A DNA stretch of 6,039 nt from an uncultured Gardnerella sp. (GTDB taxonomy: Bacteria > Actinomycetota > Actinomycetes > Actinomycetales > Bifidobacteriaceae), in assembly GCA_947252975.1 (NCBI GenBank), contig CAMXWX010000055.1, forward strand, positions 1 through 6,039. Reading direction: 5' to 3'. Position numbers and translations under genes: made by a program. Every line of letters begins with the position of its first letter. The first letter of the stretch is position 1. The notes beneath the pieces are model-generated. The model saw nothing but the letters and a program-made list of their open reading frames with translations, made no database searches and had not been told where the DNA came from. Of the stretch, positions 1 to 5,687 are shown one piece after another.

Positions 1-10
1 GTTTCCTTTC
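1..10 (-). promoter_or_regulatory. Ribosome binding site of the gene after atpB (presumably atpE)
   Basis: Read on the minus strand, the window ends with GAAAGGAAAC, a good purine-rich Shine-Dalgarno sequence. No start codon follows inside the window, so the gene must begin just past the left edge. In the usual bacterial atp order the gene after atpB is atpE, the c-ring subunit; that identity is inferred from gene order only. The site can pair with an upstream TTCCT (positions 14-18), as noted under findings. Confidence 0.6.
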
Positions 11-70
11 TTTAGGAACAGTAACCAGTTATAAACCCTAAGATTATTAAACCTGATTTATCTGTTTATT

Positions 71-97
71 TTAACTAGATTTAACTAGATTTAACTA
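71..97. repeat. 10-bp tandem repeat in the atpB-atpE spacer
   Basis: The unit TTAACTAGAT occurs twice in perfect tandem and is followed by a partial third copy, TTAACTA. It lies directly after the atpB stop codon, in the untranslated spacer before the next gene. Being outside the coding frame it is free to vary in copy number. It makes the atpB-atpE leader very A/U-rich and probably unstructured. Confidence 0.85.
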
Positions 98-98
98 T

Positions 99-959
99 TT
101 ATGCAATAGCAACAGCAGATTTTTCTTCTTTCTCGGGGTAACTTTCCGAAATATACACAGATGCAAGAACTGTAAAAATAAACGCCTGCAAACCTGCGAC
201 TATTATTTCGAATACTGTAAACAGAATGCCACCAAGCAGCCATAATGCACCGCCTAAGGCAAGGAGTTTATTGCTGGAATCCACCACAAAGAAGTTGGTG
301 AATACTAGGCAAGTGGCCACCAGCAAATGGCCAGCAATCATATTCGCAAACAAACGGATTGTAAGCGAAAGTGGTCGCACAATCAACAATTCCAGCAGCT
401 GCAATGGCGTAAGAATAAAGTAAATCGGCCATGGCACGCCAGCTGGGAACAAGGATTCTCGGAAGAACGTTAGGAATCCTTTTTCTCTAATTCCAGTGAT
501 TAAGTATTGACATACAACCCAAAGAGCAAACACTAATGGCCCTGTAATAGTTGCTGTTGCAGCCATGTTTAAGCCTGGAATAACTGAGCAAAGATTAAAG
601 AAGAATATTGTTATAAAAAGAGTTGTTATCATTGGCACATAACGCTTGCCGCGCTCTTCGCCAATCATTTCGTACACAATGTTGAATCGCACAAAGTCCA
701 TTAGGATTTCTAGCACGCTTTGGAATCTTCCTGGAACCACTTTTGCGCGAGCTGCACCAATGCCAAAAATAATCATAACGATTACGGCCATAATAAGACG
801 CACCATAACAATTCGATTCATGGCAAAAGGTGTGCCTTGGAATAAAATCTCTGGCGGCAAAAAGTCATTAATGCTTGGCATCTCTGGCTTTGCTGAAGCT
901 AGCAGCGCCGCAACATTTATATGCGCAGCTTTCGCTAAAACTTCGATAGCTCCACTCAT
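99..959 (-). CDS. atpB: F0F1 ATP synthase subunit a
   Basis: This is the membrane subunit a of the F0 sector, which forms the proton half-channels against the rotating c-ring. The 286-residue protein has an N-terminal extension and about five to six hydrophobic segments (near residues 50-70, 108-129, 140-157, 176-194, 200-220 and 240-270). The signature RPLSLTIRLFANMIAGHLL at 195-213 contains the essential arginine (R202, equivalent to E. coli R210). Near the C-terminus, FEIIVAGLQAFIF carries E251 and Q258, which align with E. coli H245 and Q252. H211 and E251 are thus the reverse of the E. coli E219/H245 pair, a swap known in other a subunits. The start is fixed by AAGGAGG at 965-971, 5 nt upstream of the ATG. 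It is probably the first gene of the atp operon, with atpE expected next; no atpI lies upstream within the window. Confidence 0.97.
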   Translation of the reverse strand: MSGAIEVLAKAAHINVAALLASAKPEMPSINDFLPPEILFQGTPFAMNRIVMVRLIMAVIVMIIFGIGAARAKVVPGRFQSVLEILMDFVRFNIVYEMIGEERGKRYVPMITTLFITIFFFNLCSVIPGLNMAATATITGPLVFALWVVCQYLITGIREKGFLTFFRESLFPAGVPWPIYFILTPLQLLELLIVRPLSLTIRLFANMIAGHLLVATCLVFTNFFVVDSSNKLLALGGALWLLGGILFTVFEIIVAGLQAFIFTVLASVYISESYPEKEEKSAVAIA

Positions 960-964
960 TCGTG

Positions 965-971
965 CCTCCTT
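965..971 (-). promoter_or_regulatory. Shine-Dalgarno site of atpB
   Basis: On the minus strand the sequence is AAGGAGG, a complete match to the anti-Shine-Dalgarno core, 5 nt before the ATG. It is the strongest ribosome binding site in the window and decides the atpB start. Confidence 0.9.
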
Positions 972-1156
972 GTAGGACTCTTTTACAATACAGTTGCGTT
1001 AAGTATAAAGTTATTCACAAGCTAGTTTGTAAAACCGTAAATCCTGTAAATTCATTCGTTGACATATGTGCGAAACGAAAATATATCTCTAAAAAGCTGA
1101 TTCTACTCTTAGTTTGTACATTTGAGTTATATTGCTGATTATTAACGAGTGTTGCG

Positions 1157-1165
1157 ATTATAGCA
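1157..1165 (-). promoter_or_regulatory. Extended -10 promoter candidate for the atp operon
   Basis: The minus strand reads TGCTATAAT, a perfect -10 hexamer with the TGn extension. The -35 position (1180-1185, TTATTA at 17 bp) is poor, as is acceptable for extended -10 promoters. Transcription would start near 1150, giving a leader of about 190 nt before atpB. A second perfect minus-strand TATAAT lies at 1206-1211 but lacks the TGn extension and has only a weak TTTAAT upstream. In bifidobacteria the atp operon has been reported to respond to acid; I see no defined acid-response element here. Confidence 0.5.
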
Positions 1166-1275
1166 AGTACGCAAATTATTAATAACTCGCTTTAGTCACT
1201 TGTTTATTATACTCCACATTTGTTTAGAATTAAACTAGTTACGCGATAAACTTACGCTAGAAACACGCCGAAGAC

Positions 1276-1303
1276 TTGACAAATCCAAATTTACACCTAT
1301 CGT
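1276..1303 (+). promoter_or_regulatory. Promoter of tRNA-fMet
   Basis: A perfect -35 hexamer TTGACA (1276-1281) is followed after 16 bp by TATCGT (1298-1303), which matches four of six -10 positions. The predicted start near 1310 would give a pre-tRNA leader of about 20 nt, typical for an RNase P substrate. Confidence 0.6.
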
Positions 1304-1328
1304 AGATAGAGCTGCTAAAAGCAGCCGA

Positions 1329-1402
1329 CGCGGGGTGGAGCAGCTCGGTAGCTCGCTGGGCTCATAACCCAGAGGTCCATGGTTCAAATCCATGCCCCGC
1401 TA
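1329..1402 (+). tRNA. Initiator tRNA-fMet (anticodon CAU)
   Basis: A complete 74-nt cloverleaf is visible without the CCA end. The acceptor arm pairs CGCGGGG (1329-1335) with CCCCGCT (1395-1401), discriminator A at 1402. The first position is a C1-U72 mismatch; an unpaired 1-72 position marks initiator tRNAs, and the C-U form is what I recall for actinobacterial initiators. The D arm is GAGC/GCTC. The anticodon stem carries the initiator-specific GGG/CCC pairs around loop CTCATAA, anticodon CAT. The T arm is CATGG, TTCAAAT, CCATG. These two identity marks separate it from elongator Met and from tRNA-Ile with a modified CAU. The 3' CCA must be added after transcription, since the genome continues with CTT. 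Confidence 0.98.
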
Positions 1403-1405
1403 CTT

Positions 1406-1454
1406 AAGCCAAGAATCGCATATTTCTCACGAATGCGCTCTTGGCTTTTCTTTT
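1406..1454 (+). terminator. Intrinsic terminator after tRNA-fMet
   Basis: AAGCCAAGA (1406-1414) pairs perfectly with TCTTGGCTT (1439-1447). The inner arms CGCAT (1417-1421) and ATGCG (1433-1437) extend the stem across a small internal loop, with an 11-nt terminal loop. The stem is followed by a T-rich tract, TTTTCTTTT. On the minus strand the hairpin is not followed by T residues, so it is directional for the tRNA, although it could still hinder convergent transcription from the 1500-2519 gene. Confidence 0.88.
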
Positions 1455-1499
1455 AATCTTTTTAGTTGGCGTAGTCTTTAGCGTGGTATATCTGATATA

Positions 1500-2519
1500 T
1501 CAGTAGAGAAGAATCGCTAGGCGGCGGCGAGCGCGATTCAAGCGCTCATCGCCAGCTGGAAGCATTGCAAAATACTCAAGCATGCGATCTTTAATCACCT
1601 CTGCGCAATCTTTGTGAGAAGCAAGAAAATCAAGAAGCCTGCCAAAAGCATCGTCAATGTGGCCATCAATCATATCTACATCTGCTACAGCAAGCTGAGC
1701 GGAAACATCGCCAGGATTATCGCCAGCAGCCTTGCGCACAGCCTCCACGTTTGTATTCGTATTTCTGCTAAGAAGCAAAGCCTTAGCGCGCTCGCGAGAC
1801 GCCAAAGAATCATTCGGGTTATCTTGCAATACTTTTTCGTACTCGCGCGCAGCAAGAGCATAATCGCCATTCATAGCTGCATCGTGCGCAATTTTGTGTT
1901 CAGGGGGAATGCTGGAGGAATCGCCAGAATCCGCAGAGTCGCCAGAATCCGCCGCATTATCGTCTACGCCAGAATCTGCCGAATCAACATAAGGAGCCGT
2001 TCCAGCAACACCAGACTTTTCCGCAACCTTAACTAATTGCGGCAAAATGGCACTACAAATCTGATTCAACTCATCTTCACTAGGCAATCCTTGGCAAATA
2101 GGCATTGGCCTGCCACCAACCAATCCATATACAGCTGGAAGCTGCTGCGCGCGCAAAGCTTGAGCAATCGATGGGCTTTCATCCGCATCAATTCGCGCAA
2201 GCTGCATTCTGCCATCTAAGGCGCTAACGGAATCCGCAAGTTTTTGCGCTAAGTCGTAAGAAGTTTCGTCACTTTTTTGCCAAACAAGCAAAATAATTGG
2301 AAAACTTACGGAAGTTTGAACCATTGCTTGGAAAGTTTGATCGTTAACATCAATCACGTATCCGCCTGCAAGTGGAATTTTAGACTGCGGTTTGCCAGAT
2401 TTTTCGGCAGCTTCGCGCTTTGCAAGAGCCTCCGCCTTGCGCTTTACGCCTTCTAGGTCTACTGCACCAGCAAGCGAAAATCCGCCTGGGTTCATACCCA
2501 TAGATTGTGAATCAACCAT
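1500..2519 (-). CDS. Thioredoxin-like/TPR protein (YbbN/CnoX-type), redox-inactive
   Basis: This 339-residue protein has a thioredoxin fold (about 54-162) followed by an acidic Asp/Ser-rich linker (about 179-203) and a helical, TPR-like C-terminal region (about 204-339), the architecture of the YbbN/CnoX family of chaperone-like proteins. The thioredoxin beta strand IILLVW is present (W80), and the cis-proline region survives (P128 in QQLPAVYGLVGGRP). The catalytic CGPC is replaced by DETS (84-87), so thiol-disulfide exchange is not expected. The three cysteines (C142, C155, C304) lie elsewhere. There is no signal peptide, so it should be cytosolic. AGAGG lies 4 nt before the ATG; ATGs at codons 7 and 9 are possible but have no better site. 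It is the last gene of the probable three-gene operon and converges on tRNA-fMet. A role in holding or delivering client proteins is inferred from the family. Confidence 0.85.
   Translation of the reverse strand: MVDSQSMGMNPGGFSLAGAVDLEGVKRKAEALAKREAAEKSGKPQSKIPLAGGYVIDVNDQTFQAMVQTSVSFPIILLVWQKSDETSYDLAQKLADSVSALDGRMQLARIDADESPSIAQALRAQQLPAVYGLVGGRPMPICQGLPSEDELNQICSAILPQLVKVAEKSGVAGTAPYVDSADSGVDDNAADSGDSADSGDSSSIPPEHKIAHDAAMNGDYALAAREYEKVLQDNPNDSLASRERAKALLLSRNTNTNVEAVRKAAGDNPGDVSAQLAVADVDMIDGHIDDAFGRLLDFLASHKDCAEVIKDRMLEYFAMLPAGDERLNRARRRLAILLY
1921..1980. repeat. In-frame 18-bp repeats coding an Asp/Ser linker
   Basis: TCGCCAGAATCCGC occurs at 1921 and again at 1939, an 18-bp spacing, and a diverged copy, CGCCAGAATCTGCC, ends at 1980. 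They encode ADSGD-like units of the linker between the thioredoxin-like and TPR parts. The unit is a multiple of three, so copy-number changes would lengthen or shorten the linker without a frameshift. Confidence 0.75.
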
Positions 2520-2594
2520 ATTTCCTCTTTTGCTTGTATTTCTTTACAAATATCTATAAAGCGTTAAACGCATTACAGAAAGCCTAAGGCGCTT

Positions 2595-3614
2595 CTACAA
2601 CGCTTCTACCTTTATAGGCTGACGTTCTGCTCCAACTGGAATAATCTTTGCGTCCGAGCCAGCAGGAGGCACAACCATCGCAATAACGTTCACATAAGTT
2701 ACGCGCATTGTAGAAGTGGCCTTAGAATCCCCAAATAACGCTTTTTCTTCGTCGGAAGCTGGCCTAGATTCGCGGCCTTCTCCCGCTTTTCTAGTCCAAA
2801 CTGAATCAATGCGAGCAATAACCAAATCACTCCCATCGCTTGCGCGCATAACGCTAATCTGGTTTGTTACAGGAGTAAAAACTTGTTCTTGAGATCCCTT
2901 ATTTCGCTCCATTCCAGCTTGAACTGTTTTAGAAAGCTCGCTTAATTTTGATCGCAAGTAATCATTAGCAAAATACTTTGCAAACTTGCTCGATTCTCCT
3001 CTTTGTAAAACATCCGCATACGCTGCAGCAGCCGCGTGTGGAGACATAACAAGTCCTGAATCATTAGCTTTACCCATAGAAGCTCCGATTGAAGGAACTG
3101 GGAATTTTGGCAAATGCACGCCAGGGAAAAGCCTTGCAACAGCCCAAAGCTTGTAGTTTGAGCGCGCACTATCTTGGCGAATAACCAACAATCGTTTAGA
3201 CTGCTGGTCTTTTGTTGTTGTGGTAATTGTCATTAAATCGCGCGGCCAACTTGCGTTTGTTGGCACAATTGTTTGAGCAACCTCACGTGGAATAGTGGTT
3301 TTTGCATCTAGCTTGCCCATTTTTGCAGCAATCGCCAGCTCGCTTGCGCGCACAAGAGCCGAAGGTCCGCTCATGTATTCTGCAAGATTACTTGCGTTTT
3401 TCTCTTCGTTAGCTTTTTCTAAAGAGCGCAAAACTCTTAAACGTATATCTTTTTCTTTGATTGGCGTTACATCTGGAAGCTCTTTAACGCTAGAGCCTTC
3501 TGCAGCCTTAGGAACTTGGCCTTCGCAAGCGCAAAGTGTAAAGCACATTGCAGAAGCAACTACCGAAGCACACGCAAAACGCGCATAGCGCTTGATTTTA
3601 TGAGCATAAAACAT
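2595..3614 (-). CDS. Lipoprotein of unknown function, possibly two repeated domains
   Basis: A 339-residue exported lipoprotein that I do not recognise. The N-terminus has a basic stretch (HKIKRYAR), a hydrophobic core and the lipobox LCAC, placing the lipidated cysteine at C30. The rest is soluble and presumably anchored outside the membrane. Two segments look alike in layout: about 60-165 and 190-320 each begin with an amphipathic helical stretch (LRSLEKANEEKNASNLAEYM and AYADVLQRGESSKFAKYF) and run on into beta-rich sequence. This would suit two NTF2-like domains, but that is a guess. The longest frame starts at TTG (3627-3629) without a ribosome binding site. I chose the ATG at 3612-3614 because GGAAAG (3622-3627) lies 7 nt upstream. 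The gene starts 21 bp after the stop of the membrane protein gene, so the two are probably cotranscribed. Confidence 0.85.
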   Translation of the reverse strand: MFYAHKIKRYARFACASVVASAMCFTLCACEGQVPKAAEGSSVKELPDVTPIKEKDIRLRVLRSLEKANEEKNASNLAEYMSGPSALVRASELAIAAKMGKLDAKTTIPREVAQTIVPTNASWPRDLMTITTTTKDQQSKRLLVIRQDSARSNYKLWAVARLFPGVHLPKFPVPSIGASMGKANDSGLVMSPHAAAAAYADVLQRGESSKFAKYFANDYLRSKLSELSKTVQAGMERNKGSQEQVFTPVTNQISVMRASDGSDLVIARIDSVWTRKAGEGRESRPASDEEKALFGDSKATSTMRVTYVNVIAMVVPPAGSDAKIIPVGAERQPIKVEAL

Positions 3615-3621
3615 AGTCACA

Positions 3622-3627
3622 CTTTCC
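3622..3627 (-). promoter_or_regulatory. Ribosome binding site fixing the lipoprotein start
   Basis: GGAAAG on the minus strand ends 7 nt before the ATG at 3612-3614. It overlaps the TTG at 3627-3629 that opens the longest frame, which makes that TTG an unlikely start. Confidence 0.65.
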
Positions 3628-3635
3628 AAAATACG

Positions 3636-5534
3636 TTATTTTTTGCGGTTTTTTGAAGGTTTTGAGGAGCCATTTTGTGAACCATTTTGGCGGCTGGCAT
3701 TTTGATGGCTAGCATTATTAAAGCCATTTGCATCATGATTAGCGTTATTACTGGCCTTGTTGCCGTCCTTGTTGCCGTTGGTATTTCCGCCACTTGCAGA
3801 GCCACTCGTGCGATTCTCTGAGCCTTTATACTTGCGATTTTTGCCACGATTTTGGCTTCTGTAGTCACGCTGGTTAAACTGGTTGCGCGACTTTCGCTTT
3901 GCTTCACCAGGCTTTGCTTCACCAGGCTTTGCACTAGTAGAATCGAAAGCCTCCGACGATTTGCCAAGATTTTCGCCAATGCGATTATCGTTCTTACGCC
4001 CATCGTCGTCTTTATAATACTCTGCATCCATTCTGCCATATCGATTTTTACGCTCACCGCGATTGGCTTTCTTGGAGCCTCCAGCAGAATTTTCTTTGCG
4101 ATTATTGCGATCGTTGCGATCTTTATACGATTCCTTCTTGTAGCGCTTCTTTGCAAATCCAGATTCCGATTTAGATGCGCTTTCTGATTTTTGTGATTTT
4201 TGTGATTTTCCAGACTTCCCTGCGATTCCCGAATTCCTAAATTTACTAGATTCCGCAGATTCCGCAGATTCACGCAAATCCTCCGATTGCTCCGACTGAT
4301 TCACGCTAGACAAATCGAAAGCCGCCGACGCTTTATTCCCAACAGCAAAATCACCCTTAAAATCAGAACTCGACTCACTAGCAAGCCTTGCAAAATAAGC
4401 TTGCAAGTCATCTTTAGAAATAACAGTTGTTTCGTCTAAAGCGGCAGTCTTAGAAGAATTTAGACCAGACTTTACACTTATAGAAGAATCTACAGCGGCT
4501 TTAGACTTTGTTGTACGCGTTCTTGCGTGAACTCCATGACGCGCATGCGCGCCAGAACCCACTTTGTGCTTAGACTTTTTGTCTTTATTGCTACCAAAAA
4601 TGCCAGCTATTGTTCCAGCCAAAGCCTCCGAGAACTTAACTTCTTCTTGACTATTATTTTCAACACTAATCAAGCCCGTTCTGCTTGCAACAAGTCGCTT
4701 GTTTCGCCTGCGATGCGGAGCCATTGCAAACACAGAAGCCGAAAGACCACATAGCAAAATAAACAGCGCTCCTACAAAATACATAGGAGTAGCAAAATCA
4801 GGAAGATTATGTCTGCGCCAACGCAATTCAACGAAAGCTTCGGGAGAATTCTTACCAAGATCGACTATAAGAACTCTACGCGCAATTTTTGATTGCAACT
4901 CCGACGACAATTTTTGGCGAGAAGTCTGCGATTGCGCGCCATTTTTACTATTGCTTTGCGCATTATTTTGCTCTTGCGACTCCTGCTTTAGTGCTAAATC
5001 CGCCGCATTCCCCGCTTGCTCAAAGTCGGCAGCATTTACAAACAACTTTGCTAAACCCATTTGGCAAGTGGCATTAGTCCATAAATCGGAATCCTTAAAA
5101 TCAACGTCTTTAGCAGCGTCTTTAGAAGCCTTAGAATCGTCTGTTTTTGTGCTATCTATGCGCGCATCGTCATCTGCTTGCATAACATCTGTAGAAAGAC
5201 TATTCCAATTATTAAGACCCGTTATTCGCTGAACGGAATAACCCTTAGTCCATCCACGAACATCTTTAGCTAAGCCAACTGCAACGCAAATCGGCTTGCG
5301 ACTATTTAGTGCCGCAACGCTAATTTTTACTCTATAGTCAACAAGATTCAAAACGCCTGGATCTGTAACAATGTACCTAGACCCATACACGTTTGCATGC
5401 GCCGAAACAATAGAGCTTGGCTTCCAAACAGTTGCGTTAAGCACACCAAGAACAATACTAAGAGCAGCAAGAAGGCCAAAAATTGGGGCCACTACTCCTC
5501 GCATAAACCTAGCTCGTTTTGTAGGACGTTGCAT
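3636..5534 (-). CDS. Two-pass membrane protein with a cationic low-complexity cytoplasmic tail
   Basis: A 632-residue protein of a family I cannot name. A basic N-terminus (RPTKRARFMRG) precedes transmembrane segment 1 (about 14-36). An extracytoplasmic domain of some 215 residues follows, then segment 2 (about 251-271) and a basic MAPHRRRNKR. By the positive-inside rule both ends are cytoplasmic. The outside domain has two cysteines (C83, C157), possibly a disulfide, and two polar low-complexity stretches (about 120-150 and 183-210). From about 285 to the end the chain lacks hydrophobic structure and is rich in Ser, Lys, Asn, Gly and Arg; after 440 it becomes strongly basic with RN, RG and KN runs, like disordered nucleic-acid-binding tails. 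The longest frame begins with TTG at 5535-5537, only 1-2 nt from the ribosome binding site. I use the next codon, ATG at 5532-5534, with AAGAGG (5539-5544) 4 nt upstream. It is first in the probable operon with the 2595-3614 lipoprotein and the thioredoxin-like gene. Confidence 0.85.
   Translation of the reverse strand: MQRPTKRARFMRGVVAPIFGLLAALSIVLGVLNATVWKPSSIVSAHANVYGSRYIVTDPGVLNLVDYRVKISVAALNSRKPICVAVGLAKDVRGWTKGYSVQRITGLNNWNSLSTDVMQADDDARIDSTKTDDSKASKDAAKDVDFKDSDLWTNATCQMGLAKLFVNAADFEQAGNAADLALKQESQEQNNAQSNSKNGAQSQTSRQKLSSELQSKIARRVLIVDLGKNSPEAFVELRWRRHNLPDFATPMYFVGALFILLCGLSASVFAMAPHRRRNKRLVASRTGLISVENNSQEEVKFSEALAGTIAGIFGSNKDKKSKHKVGSGAHARHGVHARTRTTKSKAAVDSSISVKSGLNSSKTAALDETTVISKDDLQAYFARLASESSSDFKGDFAVGNKASAAFDLSSVNQSEQSEDLRESAESAESSKFRNSGIAGKSGKSQKSQKSESASKSESGFAKKRYKKESYKDRNDRNNRKENSAGGSKKANRGERKNRYGRMDAEYYKDDDGRKNDNRIGENLGKSSEAFDSTSAKPGEAKPGEAKRKSRNQFNQRDYRSQNRGKNRKYKGSENRTSGSASGGNTNGNKDGNKASNNANHDANGFNNASHQNASRQNGSQNGSSKPSKNRKK
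3896..3932. repeat. 15-bp in-frame tandem repeat in the membrane-protein tail
   Basis: GCTTTGCTTCACCAG is repeated perfectly at 3896-3910 and 3911-3925, followed by GCTTTGC. On the coding strand it gives the repeated pentapeptide AKPGE. The unit is a multiple of three. Confidence 0.9.
4185..4209. repeat. 9-bp in-frame tandem repeat in the membrane-protein tail
   Basis: TGATTTTTG is repeated twice with a partial third copy, encoding the KSQKSQKS stretch. Short in-frame repeats like this arise by replication slippage and can change tail length without breaking the frame. Confidence 0.85.
4249..4271. repeat. 9-bp in-frame tandem repeat (Ala-Glu-Ser)
   Basis: GATTCCGCA occurs twice in tandem at 4249-4266 and is followed by GATTC, giving ESAESAES in the protein. 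It lies about 40 bp from the 4185-4209 repeat, in the same disordered segment. Confidence 0.85.
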
Positions 5535-5552
5535 CAAACCTCTTTCTTAAGC

Positions 5553-5567
5553 TTGGCACGCTGCCAA
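5553..5567. promoter_or_regulatory. Perfect inverted repeat, possible operator or leader hairpin
   Basis: TTGGCA-CGC-TGCCAA is a perfect 6-bp inverted repeat with a 3-nt centre. It lies 8 nt upstream of the AAGAGG site of the membrane-protein gene, inside its probable mRNA leader. It could be a repressor operator, or an RNA hairpin close to the ribosome binding site. I cannot name a regulator for it. Confidence 0.45.
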
Positions 5568-5638
5568 TTATTCAACCCCGCACGCGCACAAACTTATTAA
5601 CGTAATTTTAAATTCGTTATATGCATCTACTGCTATCT

Positions 5639-5667
5639 ATTCTACAATCTTTACTAATCTTTTATAA
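5639..5667 (-). promoter_or_regulatory. Weak promoter candidate for the three-gene operon
   Basis: On the minus strand TTATAA (5662-5667) and TAGAAT (5639-5644) are 17 bp apart. The -10 matches five of six consensus bases, the -35 only three. The start would fall near 5632, giving a leader of about 100 nt that contains the inverted repeat at 5553-5567. TATAAC at 5616-5621 is an alternative -10. Confidence 0.3.
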
Positions 5668-5687
5668 GGTTTGCTGTTTTGCGCAAT

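Larger units (their letters stand above)
960..1328. other. Intergenic region between atpB and tRNA-fMet
   Basis: This 369-bp A+T-rich stretch holds no credible gene. The only ATG-led frame I looked at closely (from 1066, plus) stops after eight codons and has no ribosome binding site. The region carries the minus-strand promoter candidates and leader of the atp operon, a plus-strand TTGACA at 1059-1064 with a TATATC 17 bp downstream, and the tRNA promoter near 1276-1303. Actinobacterial and other atp operons often start with atpI; it is absent here. Confidence 0.7.

Noticed and set aside
646..975. Plus-strand 109-codon open frame
   Set aside because: Antisense shadow of atpB, which is certain from its signature motif.
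1066..1092. Short plus-strand reading frame starting at ATG 1066
   Set aside because: It has eight codons, no ribosome binding site, and overlaps a promoter-like element.
1614..2036. Plus-strand 140-codon open frame
   Set aside because: It is antisense to the thioredoxin-like gene, whose domains are clear, and it shows only the biased composition expected of a shadow frame.
2561..2571. GCGTT-A-AACGC as a terminator between the lipoprotein and thioredoxin-like genes
   Set aside because: The arms leave too small a loop and at most four stable pairs, with only a short T-rich stretch after it, so termination is unlikely.
3617..4273. Minus-strand 218-codon open frame rich in Asn, Arg, Ile and Ala
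   Set aside because: It overlaps the membrane-protein gene in another frame. Its repeats mirror the low-complexity coding repeats of that gene, and it has no ribosome binding site or recognisable domain.
4699..5232. Plus-strand 177-codon open frame with many Cys and Ser
   Set aside because: It lies antisense to the membrane-protein gene, lacks a start signal, and its composition reflects Ser/Lys/Asp codons read backwards.
5554..5565. TGGCAC as a sigma-54 promoter half
   Set aside because: The -12 TTGC element is not at the right distance, and Actinobacteria generally lack sigma-54. The inverted repeat explains the sequence better.
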